Program-made: the position numbers and the translations under genes
In this document: piece by piece, positions 18,978 to 27,685 of the stretch
Layout of the letters: every line of letters starts with the position of its first letter
How positions within the stretch are numbered: position 1 is the stretch's first letter
Source of the DNA: Pseudomonas chlororaphis
GTDB lineage: Bacteria; Pseudomonadota; Gammaproteobacteria; Pseudomonadales; Pseudomonadaceae
DNA: 64,000 nt
Assembly (NCBI GenBank): GCA_001023535.1
Contig: CP011020.1
Location: 4,834,501-4,898,500, forward strand
Direction: 5' to 3'
The notes under the pieces: model-generated
Told to the model about the DNA's origin: nothing
The model's database searches: none
The model's input: only the letters and a program-made list of their open reading frames with translations

Positions 18978-19187
18978 TGCCGTGTTCCTTAATGGGATTC
19001 ACCTGTCTGGTGAGACAGCAACGACGCGTTGAAAATTCTGCTTACATTTGCACCGCTCCCACAGGTTTATTTGCGAGAGGCCCCGGGCCGATCAATTGAT
19101 AACAACCAGCCGGTGTTGTGATGTGCAGTTCTCGGATTCTGCCTACAAGCCAAGCGGAAGGTGTCTGCTATCCACAGGAGTGACCCC

Positions 19188-19493
19188 GTGAACGTTATGA
19201 ATTATCAAGGCTACGCCGCTCGGATTGACTACAGTGACGAGGACGGTCTGCTTGTAGGCCATATCGCGGGGATCAAGGATGTCGTCGGGTTTCACGGCGA
19301 ATCTGTCAGCGAGCTTCGAGCGGCGTTCAAGGAGGCGGTGACTGACTACCTGGAGACGTGCGCCAAGCTGGGGCGCGCACCGCAGAAGCCTTATTCAGGC
19401 CATCTCATGTCACTGGAGTGTGCGCTTGAGGAAAAACAGGTTCAGCGCTTTGGGTTGCAGGCATTCCCGGACTTGGATATCCAGGGAAAGTAA
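19188..19493 (+). CDS. HicB-like antitoxin, orphan, atypical C-terminus
   Basis: A GTG at 19188 lies 7 bases after AGGAG, better placed than the ATG nine bases later; the product is 101 residues. Residues 4-75 (YQGYAARIDYSDEDGLLVGHIAG, then VGFHGESVSELRAAFKEAV-DYLE and APQKPYSG) match the RNase-H-like partial fold of HicB antitoxins. After SGHLM the expected ribbon-helix-helix C-terminus is replaced by an unrelated acidic tail. No hicA reading frame is present upstream or downstream, and an IS3 element lies 80 bases further on. It may be a decayed antitoxin. Confidence 0.65.
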   Translation: MNVMNYQGYAARIDYSDEDGLLVGHIAGIKDVVGFHGESVSELRAAFKEAVTDYLETCAKLGRAPQKPYSGHLMSLECALEEKQVQRFGLQAFPDLDIQGK

Positions 19494-19608
19494 ATGTGGA
19501 GCGGGTGAAGGGAATCGACCCGTTAATGGACAACGAAGTGTAAATGTTGTGTAGGTGTGTAGGCGCGCGAGTGAACTGGTCAAGTAATTCTGGACACCAG
19601 TTAAGGTT

Positions 19609-20445
19609 TCACGCCGCCAGTTTCTCCATAGCTACCGGCGACCGATAGTCGTTGTAGCTATGGAGCCTGACGTTGTTGTAACGCATCACATAACGCTGCA
19701 CATCCACGCGGGCGTCATGCTCCGAGCTGTAGCCATCTTCTGGCACCCACTCTGATTTCAGGCTCCCAAAGAAACGCTCCATCGGGGCGTTGTCCCAGCA
19801 CTCACCTTTGCGACTCATGCTTTGCAGGAGTCCATGCTTGCGCATCTCATTCCTGAATTTGTGGCTGGTGTATTGGCAACCTTGATCAGAATGAAACAGC
19901 ACCTCTTTTGGACGGCCTCGCAATTGCACCGCCATCCGCAACGCTTCGCAGGTCAGCGTGGCATCGGAAATCATTGAAAACGACCACCCCACGATCCTGC
20001 GAGCAAACAAATCCAGTACTGCCGCGAAGTACATCCAGCGCTTACCCACCTTGATGTACGTCACATCACCACACCACACCTGATTGATCGCCGTGACATC
20101 AAACTTGCGCTTGAGCACGTGCGGCGCCACCAGGGCCTCCACGCCGGAAGATTTGTACTTGTGCCGCCGCCGCTGATGACTGGCAACACCGGCTTCGCGC
20201 ATCAAGCTGCGAGCCATATGTCGCCCGACGCGATGCCCCTTTGCTTGCAACTCCTTAGAAAGGGTGCGAGACCCTGCGGACGCTCTGGATTCCTTGTGAT
20301 GTTCGACCAGCACGGCTTTAAGTTTCTCCCGCTCAGGCTTCACCTTGCCTTGGCGCTGACGCCAGGCGTAAAAGCTGCTGCGGTTGACTCCAAACGCCCG
20401 ACAGCAATTGTTAACGCCGTACTGCTCGTCCAGCTCATTGATCAA
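19609..20445 (-). CDS. IS3-family transposase OrfB (DDE integrase domain)
   Basis: This 278-residue frame contains the HTH_21-like region (HKESRASAGSRTLSKEL) and an rve integrase core with the DDE residues in CGDVTYI, HSDQGCQY and NAPMERFFGSLK. It opens with a TTG that overlaps the end of orfA, so the active OrfAB fusion is expected to arise by -1 frameshifting rather than from this start. The catalytic residues are intact, so the element may still be mobile. Confidence 0.92.
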   Translation of the reverse strand: MINELDEQYGVNNCCRAFGVNRSSFYAWRQRQGKVKPEREKLKAVLVEHHKESRASAGSRTLSKELQAKGHRVGRHMARSLMREAGVASHQRRRHKYKSSGVEALVAPHVLKRKFDVTAINQVWCGDVTYIKVGKRWMYFAAVLDLFARRIVGWSFSMISDATLTCEALRMAVQLRGRPKEVLFHSDQGCQYTSHKFRNEMRKHGLLQSMSRKGECWDNAPMERFFGSLKSEWVPEDGYSSEHDARVDVQRYVMRYNNVRLHSYNDYRSPVAMEKLAA

Positions 20446-20750
20446 CGAGAATGATCTTTGGAGTCCAAAAGCAGGAGAGCACTGGCCTTTTTTAGGATTT
20501 CAATGTCCAGGTCTTTTTGCCTGAGCAACGCTTTGAGCTGCTGGATCTCTCGCTGATCGGCGGTAATCGCCTTGGCCCCTTCCGGGGTCGAACCCAAGCG
20601 CTCTTTGCGAACCTGGTCGACCCAACGGCGCAAGGCAGTAGGGCCAATATCCAGACTGGCACAGACCTCAGGGACTGACTGGCCTTCGTCCAGCACCATG
20701 CTGGCAGCTTTGAGCTTGAACTCACTGGAATAAGATTTACGCATAGCCAA
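20442..20750 (-). CDS. IS3-family OrfA (helix-turn-helix)
   Basis: This 102-residue protein has an N-terminal HTH (SSEFKLKAASMVLDEG, VPEVCASLDIGPTALRRWV) followed by a leucine-rich coiled coil (REIQQLKALLRQKDLDIEILKKA). It binds the IS ends. The slippery heptamer A-AAA-AAG lies at 20487-20493 on the minus strand, at the codons for LKK; a -1 shift there runs into orfB through a short linker. This is normal for IS3 elements. Confidence 0.92.
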   Translation of the reverse strand: MAMRKSYSSEFKLKAASMVLDEGQSVPEVCASLDIGPTALRRWVDQVRKERLGSTPEGAKAITADQREIQQLKALLRQKDLDIEILKKASALLLLDSKDHSR

Positions 20751-20953
20751 ACACCTCAGATTTGGGCGCCATCATAACGCCCGATTGGAGTGTCCAAAAT
20801 CATTAGGCCAGTTCAAAGTTGCACCGTTAAATAATGGCTCTTTGATGTTGCATTCCTTTTGACCTCTGCTACACCTAGCAAAGACGATGAGTTTTTAGGT
20901 GATTTAGTGCTCATCAAACGCTCACGGATGGAGGCGGCGCAGACCGAAGCTCA

Positions 20954-23320
20954 ATGAAAAGACTTTTTCTCCCTGAGCTCATGGCATTAGGTCTATTGAG
21001 TGGATGTACGAGTCACCAGCCCTCTCCAGAAGAACGGGGCGTTTCCTTTCCTTTAGCATCTTGTACGCCTGTCACTTTGGAAAAGGCAGGGAAAATATCA
21101 GGTACTGTAAACAGTGCCGATAAAGATCATTTTCCCAAATTTGACCCGAGCTGGGTGTGCGTCACTAAGCCAGAGGCATTGGGAAAAAACGAACCTGAAG
21201 AGGTTAATGAGTCCGATGAACAAACTGCCGTGAGACTAGAGGCGCAGGCGTTCTCAGGCGAAGAGCAACGCCTTCGAGATACCTTGGAAGGCCCTTTTAC
21301 ACATCCTAATGGTAAAAGACCTGCATTGGGGATAGCACTGTCTGGTGGAGGCTCGAAAGCTTCGTCTTTTGCTATAGGGGTATTGGCTGGGCTGGCAGAC
21401 CAGCACTTGTTGGATTCTTCGGACTACGTCAGCAGTGTCTCTGGTGGCAGCTACGCGGCCTATTTTTACTACACTCATCGAATCTATCCAGTCACTCGCA
21501 ATGAGAAATCTGATCGGGAAAACCCGACCAGCGAAGATTTGTTTCGAGACTGTATCATGTCGGTCGGATCTAACTATACGGATCCGAAGGTCGTGAATGA
21601 GATCAAGGAATACGGTGCATGCAAACCTTATGACCTGCTTTATAGTTCAAATGACACAACCGGTGGTGCAGATAAAAATAATAAATACCAAGCTTTTTTA
21701 CGTTGCCAGCAAGATGTGTTCAAACCAGGCATCTGTTCGACACAAAGAACAACAGAAGATTTCGGCATTCCTCCAATAGCATTTTTGGGGACTGCTGCAG
21801 CGGTTCCGCTGAGCTTTATCGCCAATACAATATTTGATACCGGCATATCAGTTTCGCCAACAGCGCGATCGTATCGCGATGGAATTGGGATCGCGTATGG
21901 GGCTACGATAAGCGATATCAACGCTCTAAAACCGGCGCAAGGTGGTCACTCCATTGAAATTCCCTGTACGAAAAACGAAAATGGTTATGCGACTGATTGC
22001 AAGCCGAACGAATTTGATTCAGACCCCGTTGATATGACATTTGAGGAACTCAGGACTGGTTTGCTTGCGATCAAGAAAGAATCGCAAATTCCATTCTGGA
22101 TTATTAATGCTGCTGCGCCGAAGTCTAGAAGCGGATTAGGGTGGTGGGCGTTCGGTGAAGATGACACAACCAACAGTGACATGTTTGAATTGACTGCGGT
22201 TAGCCATGGCTCGGGTCGATACGGTTATGTCTCGGCGCCTGCCTCATTGCACAACATGACTGTTCTAGATGCGGTCGCCTCATCCGCTGCGTTCCTAGAT
22301 GCCAACCAGCTGGTCTATAAGGAGCCCCTCACTCGCGGTGGAATTGGTGTGCTCGCTCATACGTTTGCGGCGGACTGGGGAATCGACATCGCCAACTATA
22401 ACGTCAAAGACTCCCGCAGAACATTACACCGATGGCTCCCTGTGCCTCTTTACTGGCTGGATGGCGGGTACGCGCGGTACTTGACTGACGCCTCGAAAAG
22501 CAAAGAAACTCAGGATCGAGTCCGATCGTCCTTAATTCGATTAATAGATGGTGGGAATGGCGAAAATCTAGGGGTCTATTCACTCGTCAAAAGGAATGTC
22601 CGAAACATTGTAATTGCCGATGCGGCCTCTGATCCGGATGGCAAGTTCGGGGACATTTGTTCGTTGGCGACGCGGCTAAGGAATGTGCCAAAGAGTAGGG
22701 GGGGATACCTTTATATGCCGGGTCTGAATAACTTCAATAAACACTGTGCTGCTTTGCTGGAGCATAAGCAGGGTTACAACATTCGTGAATGGCCGTTCGA
22801 GTTCCCTACGCTGGTTGGCTGCATCAGAAAAACGGAACAGATGAATGAAGCGCACGCCTGCGAAAATCTTTCTGATCAAGATACGAGGTTGATCGTTGTC
22901 AAGCCCGCGATCAACATGACCGTGATCATGGGGCGGGAACTCCAAGGTCATCAATTAAGGACATGCGGCGTTCCAGGAAGCTCCTCAAAGCTTACGGGAT
23001 CGAAGGTTCCATTACTTAATTGCGATGCCGCCGCCTTGATTTTAAATAGCTGGAATCGAAAAAAATCCCTGTGCCAGGTCTTTCCGCAAAACTCCACGGT
23101 GTTAATGACAGCAAACTCCTCCCAGACGCTGTTCTCTGCCTACCGAGAGCTCGCTCGACAGTACGTCAATCAAGCTGGCGAGATGATCAGGCTTCTGAAG
23201 AATGAAGACCCAAAAGGGGCGAAGATGTTCTCAGATATGGCGAAGGCACAGGGCACCCAATACGACTTTCGGGCAACGCAGCAGTCCTGCGAAGATCAAT
23301 TGAAGGTGACAAAAATTTAG
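20954..23320 (+). CDS. Patatin-like phospholipase, predicted lipoprotein
   Basis: This 788-residue protein has a lipoprotein signal (lipobox LLSGC, Cys18). The patatin core shows the oxyanion loop SGGGSK at 130-135, nucleophile Ser163 in SVSGGSY and the partner Asp532 in IDGGNGENLG, so the catalytic dyad is intact. About 350 residues separate nucleophile and aspartate, far more than in small patatins, resembling the large membrane-linked lysophospholipase-like group. It should hydrolyse lipid acyl esters at the envelope. Codon usage is AT-richer than the flanking chromosome. A defence or toxin role is possible from context but not shown. Confidence 0.8.
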   Translation: MKRLFLPELMALGLLSGCTSHQPSPEERGVSFPLASCTPVTLEKAGKISGTVNSADKDHFPKFDPSWVCVTKPEALGKNEPEEVNESDEQTAVRLEAQAFSGEEQRLRDTLEGPFTHPNGKRPALGIALSGGGSKASSFAIGVLAGLADQHLLDSSDYVSSVSGGSYAAYFYYTHRIYPVTRNEKSDRENPTSEDLFRDCIMSVGSNYTDPKVVNEIKEYGACKPYDLLYSSNDTTGGADKNNKYQAFLRCQQDVFKPGICSTQRTTEDFGIPPIAFLGTAAAVPLSFIANTIFDTGISVSPTARSYRDGIGIAYGATISDINALKPAQGGHSIEIPCTKNENGYATDCKPNEFDSDPVDMTFEELRTGLLAIKKESQIPFWIINAAAPKSRSGLGWWAFGEDDTTNSDMFELTAVSHGSGRYGYVSAPASLHNMTVLDAVASSAAFLDANQLVYKEPLTRGGIGVLAHTFAADWGIDIANYNVKDSRRTLHRWLPVPLYWLDGGYARYLTDASKSKETQDRVRSSLIRLIDGGNGENLGVYSLVKRNVRNIVIADAASDPDGKFGDICSLATRLRNVPKSRGGYLYMPGLNNFNKHCAALLEHKQGYNIREWPFEFPTLVGCIRKTEQMNEAHACENLSDQDTRLIVVKPAINMTVIMGRELQGHQLRTCGVPGSSSKLTGSKVPLLNCDAAALILNSWNRKKSLCQVFPQNSTVLMTANSSQTLFSAYRELARQYVNQAGEMIRLLKNEDPKGAKMFSDMAKAQGTQYDFRATQQSCEDQLKVTKI

Positions 23321-23452
23321 GTGGAATATGCGTGTCGCCGTCCGGGGGCTCGGGTTTCCGGTTTGGCGAGTGGCGTTACTTTGTTGTCAGGTACTTTAGG
23401 TTTCAGGTATTTCAAGCTGGTGAGCGGTTCGGTGAGTATCAGATGTTGGCGG

Positions 23453-23508
23453 GCTGGAATACATGGCTCGGGGTTCTTTGACCCCACTGTCTACGCCAGT
23501 ATTCCAGC
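23453..23508. other. Long imperfect hairpin between convergent genes
   Basis: GCTGGAATAC (23453-23462) and GTATTCCAGC (23499-23508) are a perfect 10-base inverted repeat, extended inward by ATGGC/GCCA with one bulge. A nested GGGGT/ACCCC hairpin (23470-23485) sits in the loop. It lies between the patatin stop and the DUF3800 stop and probably ends both transcripts, or is a remnant of a mobile end. Confidence 0.55.
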
Positions 23509-23527
23509 CAGAAATGAACGGTTTGTC

Positions 23528-24643
23528 TTAATCAGGCAAAACGATCTCGTTATGAGACCATACGTAATTGACTCCGTAGCCTTTTTCAAAATTTTCTGCT
23601 TCCGCCATTATTCTGAAGGCTTCTTTCAGCTCCTCGACAGGATCTGTTTTAGCGCACAGGATCTCTTGCGCGTATCTGACCAGGAAACCAATAAGTACGT
23701 CAGCCGCTTGAATGCCGATGTTGTCTTCCGACTTGGAAAAAGTCAGCGAGGCCTGCTCAAGAAAATTATAGTTTGCAATGGGCGAAATTTCGCGAGCATT
23801 GCGTAACATTTCAGTAGCTTTTTTTGCAAGATCTAATATTTCATCATACTGCGCCTGCTCGTCATGTATCAGATGTATGTTTGCAACCTTTCCTTTGTGA
23901 GCATGATTGATACGAGCGTAAAGGTTGGTCAGTGAAGAATAGTTCGGAAGGATCCAATATTCTTTCCCTTTTTTTCCTGTATCGGGCAAAGGTAGAAATC
24001 GCTTCACCGCACCCTCAACGCTCTTTTCTTCCTTGATAATGAGTTCAAAATCGTCGATCGACTCATTAACACACTTAACGAAACCCTGATAAATAGGGTC
24101 TGTTGGTTGTGAATGCCCAAAATCAAGAAGCGCTTGGAAAGCTGCCATCAAGCTTTCTTTCGTTCGTTCTATGCAGGCCTTGAAGTACGTATTAAAAACA
24201 TCGTCCGGAGAGTTTTTTGTGATCAATTGAGCAAAGAAATTTCTCATATTATTTGATGCTTCATGGTCGTCAATGTTGAAATAGGGCGGCCACACCAAAT
24301 AGAAACTTATATTTGTAGCAATAAAAAACTTCTTTTCGACAAGCTCCACGAAGAACGGGATTTTATCGTTGGCGATTAATTTTATGAGGTCGAGGATGAA
24401 TTTCGGTTTATTTTTGTAAATTTTGGTGGATTTTAGGTCGTTCGATTTAATGTTGTGCTTGTTTTTAAGGTTAATAACCTTTTTCTCAAACCCATCAACG
24501 TCGGTCACACCTATGCAACCAAGCCCAAAATAAGGTTGGTTTCCAAATTCAAGTTTATTGCCCGCCGTGATCAGGTCGCCGGTATTTCCAGACTCATCGA
24601 TGAAGTAGGTAATTTGGGGGGAGGGCTTCTTGCTAGCGTCCAT
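23528..24643 (-). CDS. DUF3800 domain protein
   Basis: This 371-residue protein begins with the DUF3800 hallmark TYFIDESGNTGD, carries further conserved acidic residues (LIHDEQAQYDEIL) and ends the core with DNIGIQAADVLIGFL. The alternating acidic motifs in an RNase-H-like layout suggest a nuclease, as proposed for the family; no activity is established. The gene is AT-rich and on the same strand as the patatin-small-small set 247 bases upstream. A 7-bp hairpin (GCTCAGG/CCTGAGC, 24678-24695) lies in that gap, so it may be separately expressed. DUF3800 proteins are frequent in phage and defence regions. Confidence 0.82.
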   Translation of the reverse strand: MDASKKPSPQITYFIDESGNTGDLITAGNKLEFGNQPYFGLGCIGVTDVDGFEKKVINLKNKHNIKSNDLKSTKIYKNKPKFILDLIKLIANDKIPFFVELVEKKFFIATNISFYLVWPPYFNIDDHEASNNMRNFFAQLITKNSPDDVFNTYFKACIERTKESLMAAFQALLDFGHSQPTDPIYQGFVKCVNESIDDFELIIKEEKSVEGAVKRFLPLPDTGKKGKEYWILPNYSSLTNLYARINHAHKGKVANIHLIHDEQAQYDEILDLAKKATEMLRNAREISPIANYNFLEQASLTFSKSEDNIGIQAADVLIGFLVRYAQEILCAKTDPVEELKEAFRIMAEAENFEKGYGVNYVWSHNEIVLPD

Positions 24644-24890
24644 GAATCGTCCTTATCGGTGAGGGGCGCTCAATTGGGCTCAGGCAAACCTGAGCAGCTC
24701 GATTGCAATACTGGTTGGCATCACTCGGGCTTATGATCAGCATCGCAAGCGTCGTGAGATGCGCTAAAAGGGATATTTCCCAATTGCTCGCGTGGAAGGA
24801 TTGACGAATTACCATGCGATCTCGCACGGTGCTGAGCGCTAAATCCAACATGGCTGTCCGACGTGATCACGTTCCTGGGTGAATGGCTGT

Positions 24891-25397
24891 CTAGCCACGT
24901 GTCATACCCACTTCGAAAGTAAGGCGCCCAATGTCTTTGTATTTCGTTCGCCCTGTTGGCTCACGTTTCGCTGAAAAATCAGGGTACAGTTTGATAGTTT
25001 GATTAATTTCTATATTACTTAAATCGAAGACATTGTCCTCGAGATACACGGGTTGCAGGTTAAGAACGTGCATCGCGATTGACTCTGTCTGGAGGGAGCG
25101 ATGTGTACTGGCACTGCGATAGGCTTCTGTGATGGCGCGGCCGTAAGTAATAAATTCAGCGGTACGTTCACTGGTCTCGGCACTCAATGCCAACAGCTCC
25201 TTCCTTAAATCGGATAGTTGTTGTTGCTTGGTTTCTTGGGGTACGGCATCACGCTCGCGGATAATTAACTGCGTCAGGTTTGCGAAGTACTCTTTCACTT
25301 CTTCACTGGACACTCCGGCCTTGTGCGCATCGCGAGCGTTTTTTGAGTCTTCACTGGGGTCAAAAAGGGCTGTAGTTCCCTTTGGCAGGCGGGCCAT
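24891..25397 (-). CDS. Unknown 168-residue protein, third gene of patatin operon
   Basis: I do not recognise a family. The product is soluble, with a charged helical N-terminal two-thirds (EEVKEYFANLTQLIIRERDAV, QQLSDLRKELLALSAE) that could form a short coiled coil, and a C-terminal part rich in beta-prone residues (DLSNIEINQTIKLYPDF). It starts 9 bases after the stop of the 97-residue gene upstream on the same strand, so it is almost certainly co-transcribed with it and with the patatin gene. A regulator, sensor or immunity partner of the patatin are possible readings. Confidence 0.6.
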   Translation of the reverse strand: MARLPKGTTALFDPSEDSKNARDAHKAGVSSEEVKEYFANLTQLIIRERDAVPQETKQQQLSDLRKELLALSAETSERTAEFITYGRAITEAYRSASTHRSLQTESIAMHVLNLQPVYLEDNVFDLSNIEINQTIKLYPDFSAKREPTGRTKYKDIGRLTFEVGMTRG

Positions 25398-25406
25398 GAC
25401 GCCTGG

Positions 25407-25700
25407 TTACTTTATCCATGTGTCAAATTCTTTTATGTGACCATCAAACGGGATGCCCCGAAAAAGGAGAGACTTGTCATGTAATTTTTCTAACAATGGA
25501 CGGGTCTGATCACTTTCGACCCAGTCAGACTGTTGAAGTTGTTTCGCAACAGAAAGATAGTCCGCTGCATCTTGAGTAACCTCGCCTAGCCAATCACCCA
25601 TTTGGCGGAGATCATTCGGAACATTGTTATCGGTGTGTACTTCTGGAATCTCTATCTCAGAAATATCACCGTCACCGAAATCAATAATCATCAACGCCAT
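25407..25700 (-). CDS. Unknown 97-residue acidic protein, second gene of patatin operon
   Basis: The ATG at 25700 has a GGAG ribosome site 8 bases upstream and overlaps the last ten bases of the patatin gene, so translation is coupled. The protein is strongly acidic at its start (DFGDGDISEIEIPEVH) and helical in the middle (DWLGEVTQDAADYLSVAKQL). I find no known motif. Small size, acidity and tight coupling to a lipase would fit an inhibitor or adaptor, but this is inference only. Confidence 0.6.
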   Translation of the reverse strand: MALMIIDFGDGDISEIEIPEVHTDNNVPNDLRQMGDWLGEVTQDAADYLSVAKQLQQSDWVESDQTRPLLEKLHDKSLLFRGIPFDGHIKEFDTWIK

Positions 25701-27685
25701 TTGTATGTCTCCTGTGCGAAATCAGCAGTCGATCGCTTATTGTTATTTTTATCGACTTCTTGATCTAAATATAGCACGCGCTTCTGCACCGTTTCCACGA
25801 ATGTACTGAAGGCTTTTTTTTGCGCTTCGGTCGTCGCAATCACGGGGATGTTCGACTCAATCACGACCACGCACCCCCTTGGCTGCTGTGTCACCGATTC
25901 TGGCTGTGACTCCGGCCCCCGAGGGACTTTTGGAAACAAAGGGATGCAAATAATGAAGCAGGCATCACCCCAGATCTGCCGCTCAGTCAGCGCCTTTGAG
26001 GAGTTCGCTGATGTGAATATTTTCGAGTACAGCGCTTTTTTGTTCCAGCAGTATTGCGCAATGTGAGATTTCACTTTGGCGCCGAGGCTCGCGGCGTCTT
26101 TGTCACCCGGTTGGTATCCAGCTGTATAGGCCGTGACAAACGAGCCTGACTGCTCCACGGCGAGGCCTACTCTGACGCGCACATTCGCTTTATTTGGGTC
26201 AGCCCAAGCCAGGGGGCCCGCAGTCAGCCTCTTCATGTCCCTCTGAACCAAAGCGGCGAAGGTTCGCAGGACGAGAGGCGATAAACTTAGGTCAAGCATG
26301 ATTGTGCTTCGCGTTGTTTGCCTTGCTTTCTTGGCCTCATCTCTTAGGACTAGAACCGACTTGTCGAAGTCGAGCATCCCCAATGTTGTGCGTAGGATGA
26401 CCTGTGACATTTTTCCTGCCGCGCGGGTATGAACCTCTTGTGAACCGTTCACAACGCTACCGACCACCGAGAACAACCAATGCTTATGCGCTGGAACGGG
26501 AGGCTCTCCGATGCTCAGCGCAATCGTAGGGATGTCCGGATCGTCCTTACGTTCCTGATCAAACGGCCAGGCAGGTAGGTTGGAAACCAATCCGCCGTCT
26601 AGAAATGTCGTCTCAACAGGAGTCGGTGGGTGGGTGTCGTGACGCTCGAACACGAGTCGCCAAGGTTTGAAAATGACAGGCAGGCAGATTGAAGCGGCCA
26701 CCGCATCGGCAATGGCAACGTCCGGCGTACGCTCTATGCAAAATAACTCTAAGGTCTCACCGTAGACGTTGGTAGCCACAATCTTGAGCGGCGGCTTTTT
26801 TGCCCTTCGAAGATCAGCAAAAGTCACACCTTTATCTGTGTCCTTCATTAGGGGGATCTTGTTTCGTAATGCGTTATCAATGAAATCACGGACTTTGTTT
26901 ACGGTTGTGATTCCTTTGAGTGCCTTCCACACGACCAACCCGAGAGTAATGAACACTCCAACTGCAACCCACATGGTGGTTTTCAACGTTTCCCGATCTT
27001 GAACCGCGACCCATTCCACCCCTTCATGGATGAGGTATCCACAAAATACCAATTTGGTAGTTGTGCTCAACAATCCGAAAAATCGACGAAGAGCATGCTC
27101 GATAGCGCCGGGCTTTTTGCTTGGAAACAGCCAGCTCAGAAGTTTGCTCTCCAACGAGAGCAATCCTCCCCCTGCAGCAATGACCAACCTGGAAAATCTT
27201 AGAGCTTGCCAGCCCCAAAACGGGAAAAGGTCGGTAGGTTTTTTTACCTTTAATTTTGAGGGCAACGTCTCAAATAGATTTCCGTCGCCGTCTAGATTGA
27301 GAAGGTCTTTGCCTTTGTAACCGACAGCAACAAGCGCCGCGACGATGGAACCCGCTGAAGTACCCGCCACGCCTTTGATATCGAGATTCATGTCATCGAG
27401 CGCCGTCAAGCCACCCACATGCACGATGCCCTTGGCGCCGCCACCCTGCATGGCCAAAAAAACCGGCCGCTTATCCAGTTGCTTAGTTTTGTCGCCCTTG
27501 TTTGAGCGGTGGTGCTCATTCGACCTATGCGTCGCCCCAGCTCGCAAAGCTAGCCCTGGTACTCCTGTACTTTTGAGATCTGATTCAGTAGGCAGTTCGG
27601 TAATAGTGGACTTGCGTTTTACTACCAGATCCTTACCACCAGCAGGCTTCGGATGCGCCGATTCCGTCATGTCGTCCTTCGTCAT
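25691..27685 (-). CDS. Membrane-associated patatin-like phospholipase
   Basis: From the ATG at 27685 (the longer frame needs a TTG; an ATG at 27670 is also possible) the product is 664 residues. It shows the full patatin set: oxyanion loop GGGAKG at 81-86, GTSAGS with nucleophile Ser110, and the dyad Asp363 in FLDGGLVSNLP. Between nucleophile and aspartate an insertion carries hydrophobic stretches at about 161-186, 203-222 and a clear helix at 237-254, so the enzyme is probably membrane-anchored. A C-terminal region of about 280 residues is unassigned. It heads an operon with two small unknown genes. Patatins act as membrane-destroying effectors in several anti-phage systems. Confidence 0.82.
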   Translation of the reverse strand: MTKDDMTESAHPKPAGGKDLVVKRKSTITELPTESDLKSTGVPGLALRAGATHRSNEHHRSNKGDKTKQLDKRPVFLAMQGGGAKGIVHVGGLTALDDMNLDIKGVAGTSAGSIVAALVAVGYKGKDLLNLDGDGNLFETLPSKLKVKKPTDLFPFWGWQALRFSRLVIAAGGGLLSLESKLLSWLFPSKKPGAIEHALRRFFGLLSTTTKLVFCGYLIHEGVEWVAVQDRETLKTTMWVAVGVFITLGLVVWKALKGITTVNKVRDFIDNALRNKIPLMKDTDKGVTFADLRRAKKPPLKIVATNVYGETLELFCIERTPDVAIADAVAASICLPVIFKPWRLVFERHDTHPPTPVETTFLDGGLVSNLPAWPFDQERKDDPDIPTIALSIGEPPVPAHKHWLFSVVGSVVNGSQEVHTRAAGKMSQVILRTTLGMLDFDKSVLVLRDEAKKARQTTRSTIMLDLSLSPLVLRTFAALVQRDMKRLTAGPLAWADPNKANVRVRVGLAVEQSGSFVTAYTAGYQPGDKDAASLGAKVKSHIAQYCWNKKALYSKIFTSANSSKALTERQIWGDACFIICIPLFPKVPRGPESQPESVTQQPRGCVVVIESNIPVIATTEAQKKAFSTFVETVQKRVLYLDQEVDKNNNKRSTADFAQETYKWR

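Larger units (their letters stand above)
19572..20815 (-). mobile_element. Complete IS3-family insertion sequence, about 1.24 kb
   Basis: Terminal inverted repeats begin TGAACTGGTCAAGTAATTCTGG on the left and end with the imperfect complement CATTAGGCCAGTTCA on the right, with the 5'-TG...CA-3' ends usual for IS3. Inside are overlapping orfA and orfB on the minus strand joined by an A6G slippery site. I cannot see a convincing 3-4 base target duplication (flanks GAG and AAG), so one end may have changed since insertion. Confidence 0.9.

Noticed and set aside
18978..19187. hicA toxin gene upstream of the HicB-like gene
   Set aside because: No short frame with the HicA double-stranded-RNA-binding-like pattern is present on either strand.
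23321..23806. 161-codon plus-strand frame after the lipoprotein patatin
   Set aside because: It overlaps the DUF3800 gene antisense and crosses the nested hairpin; no ribosome site or family pattern.
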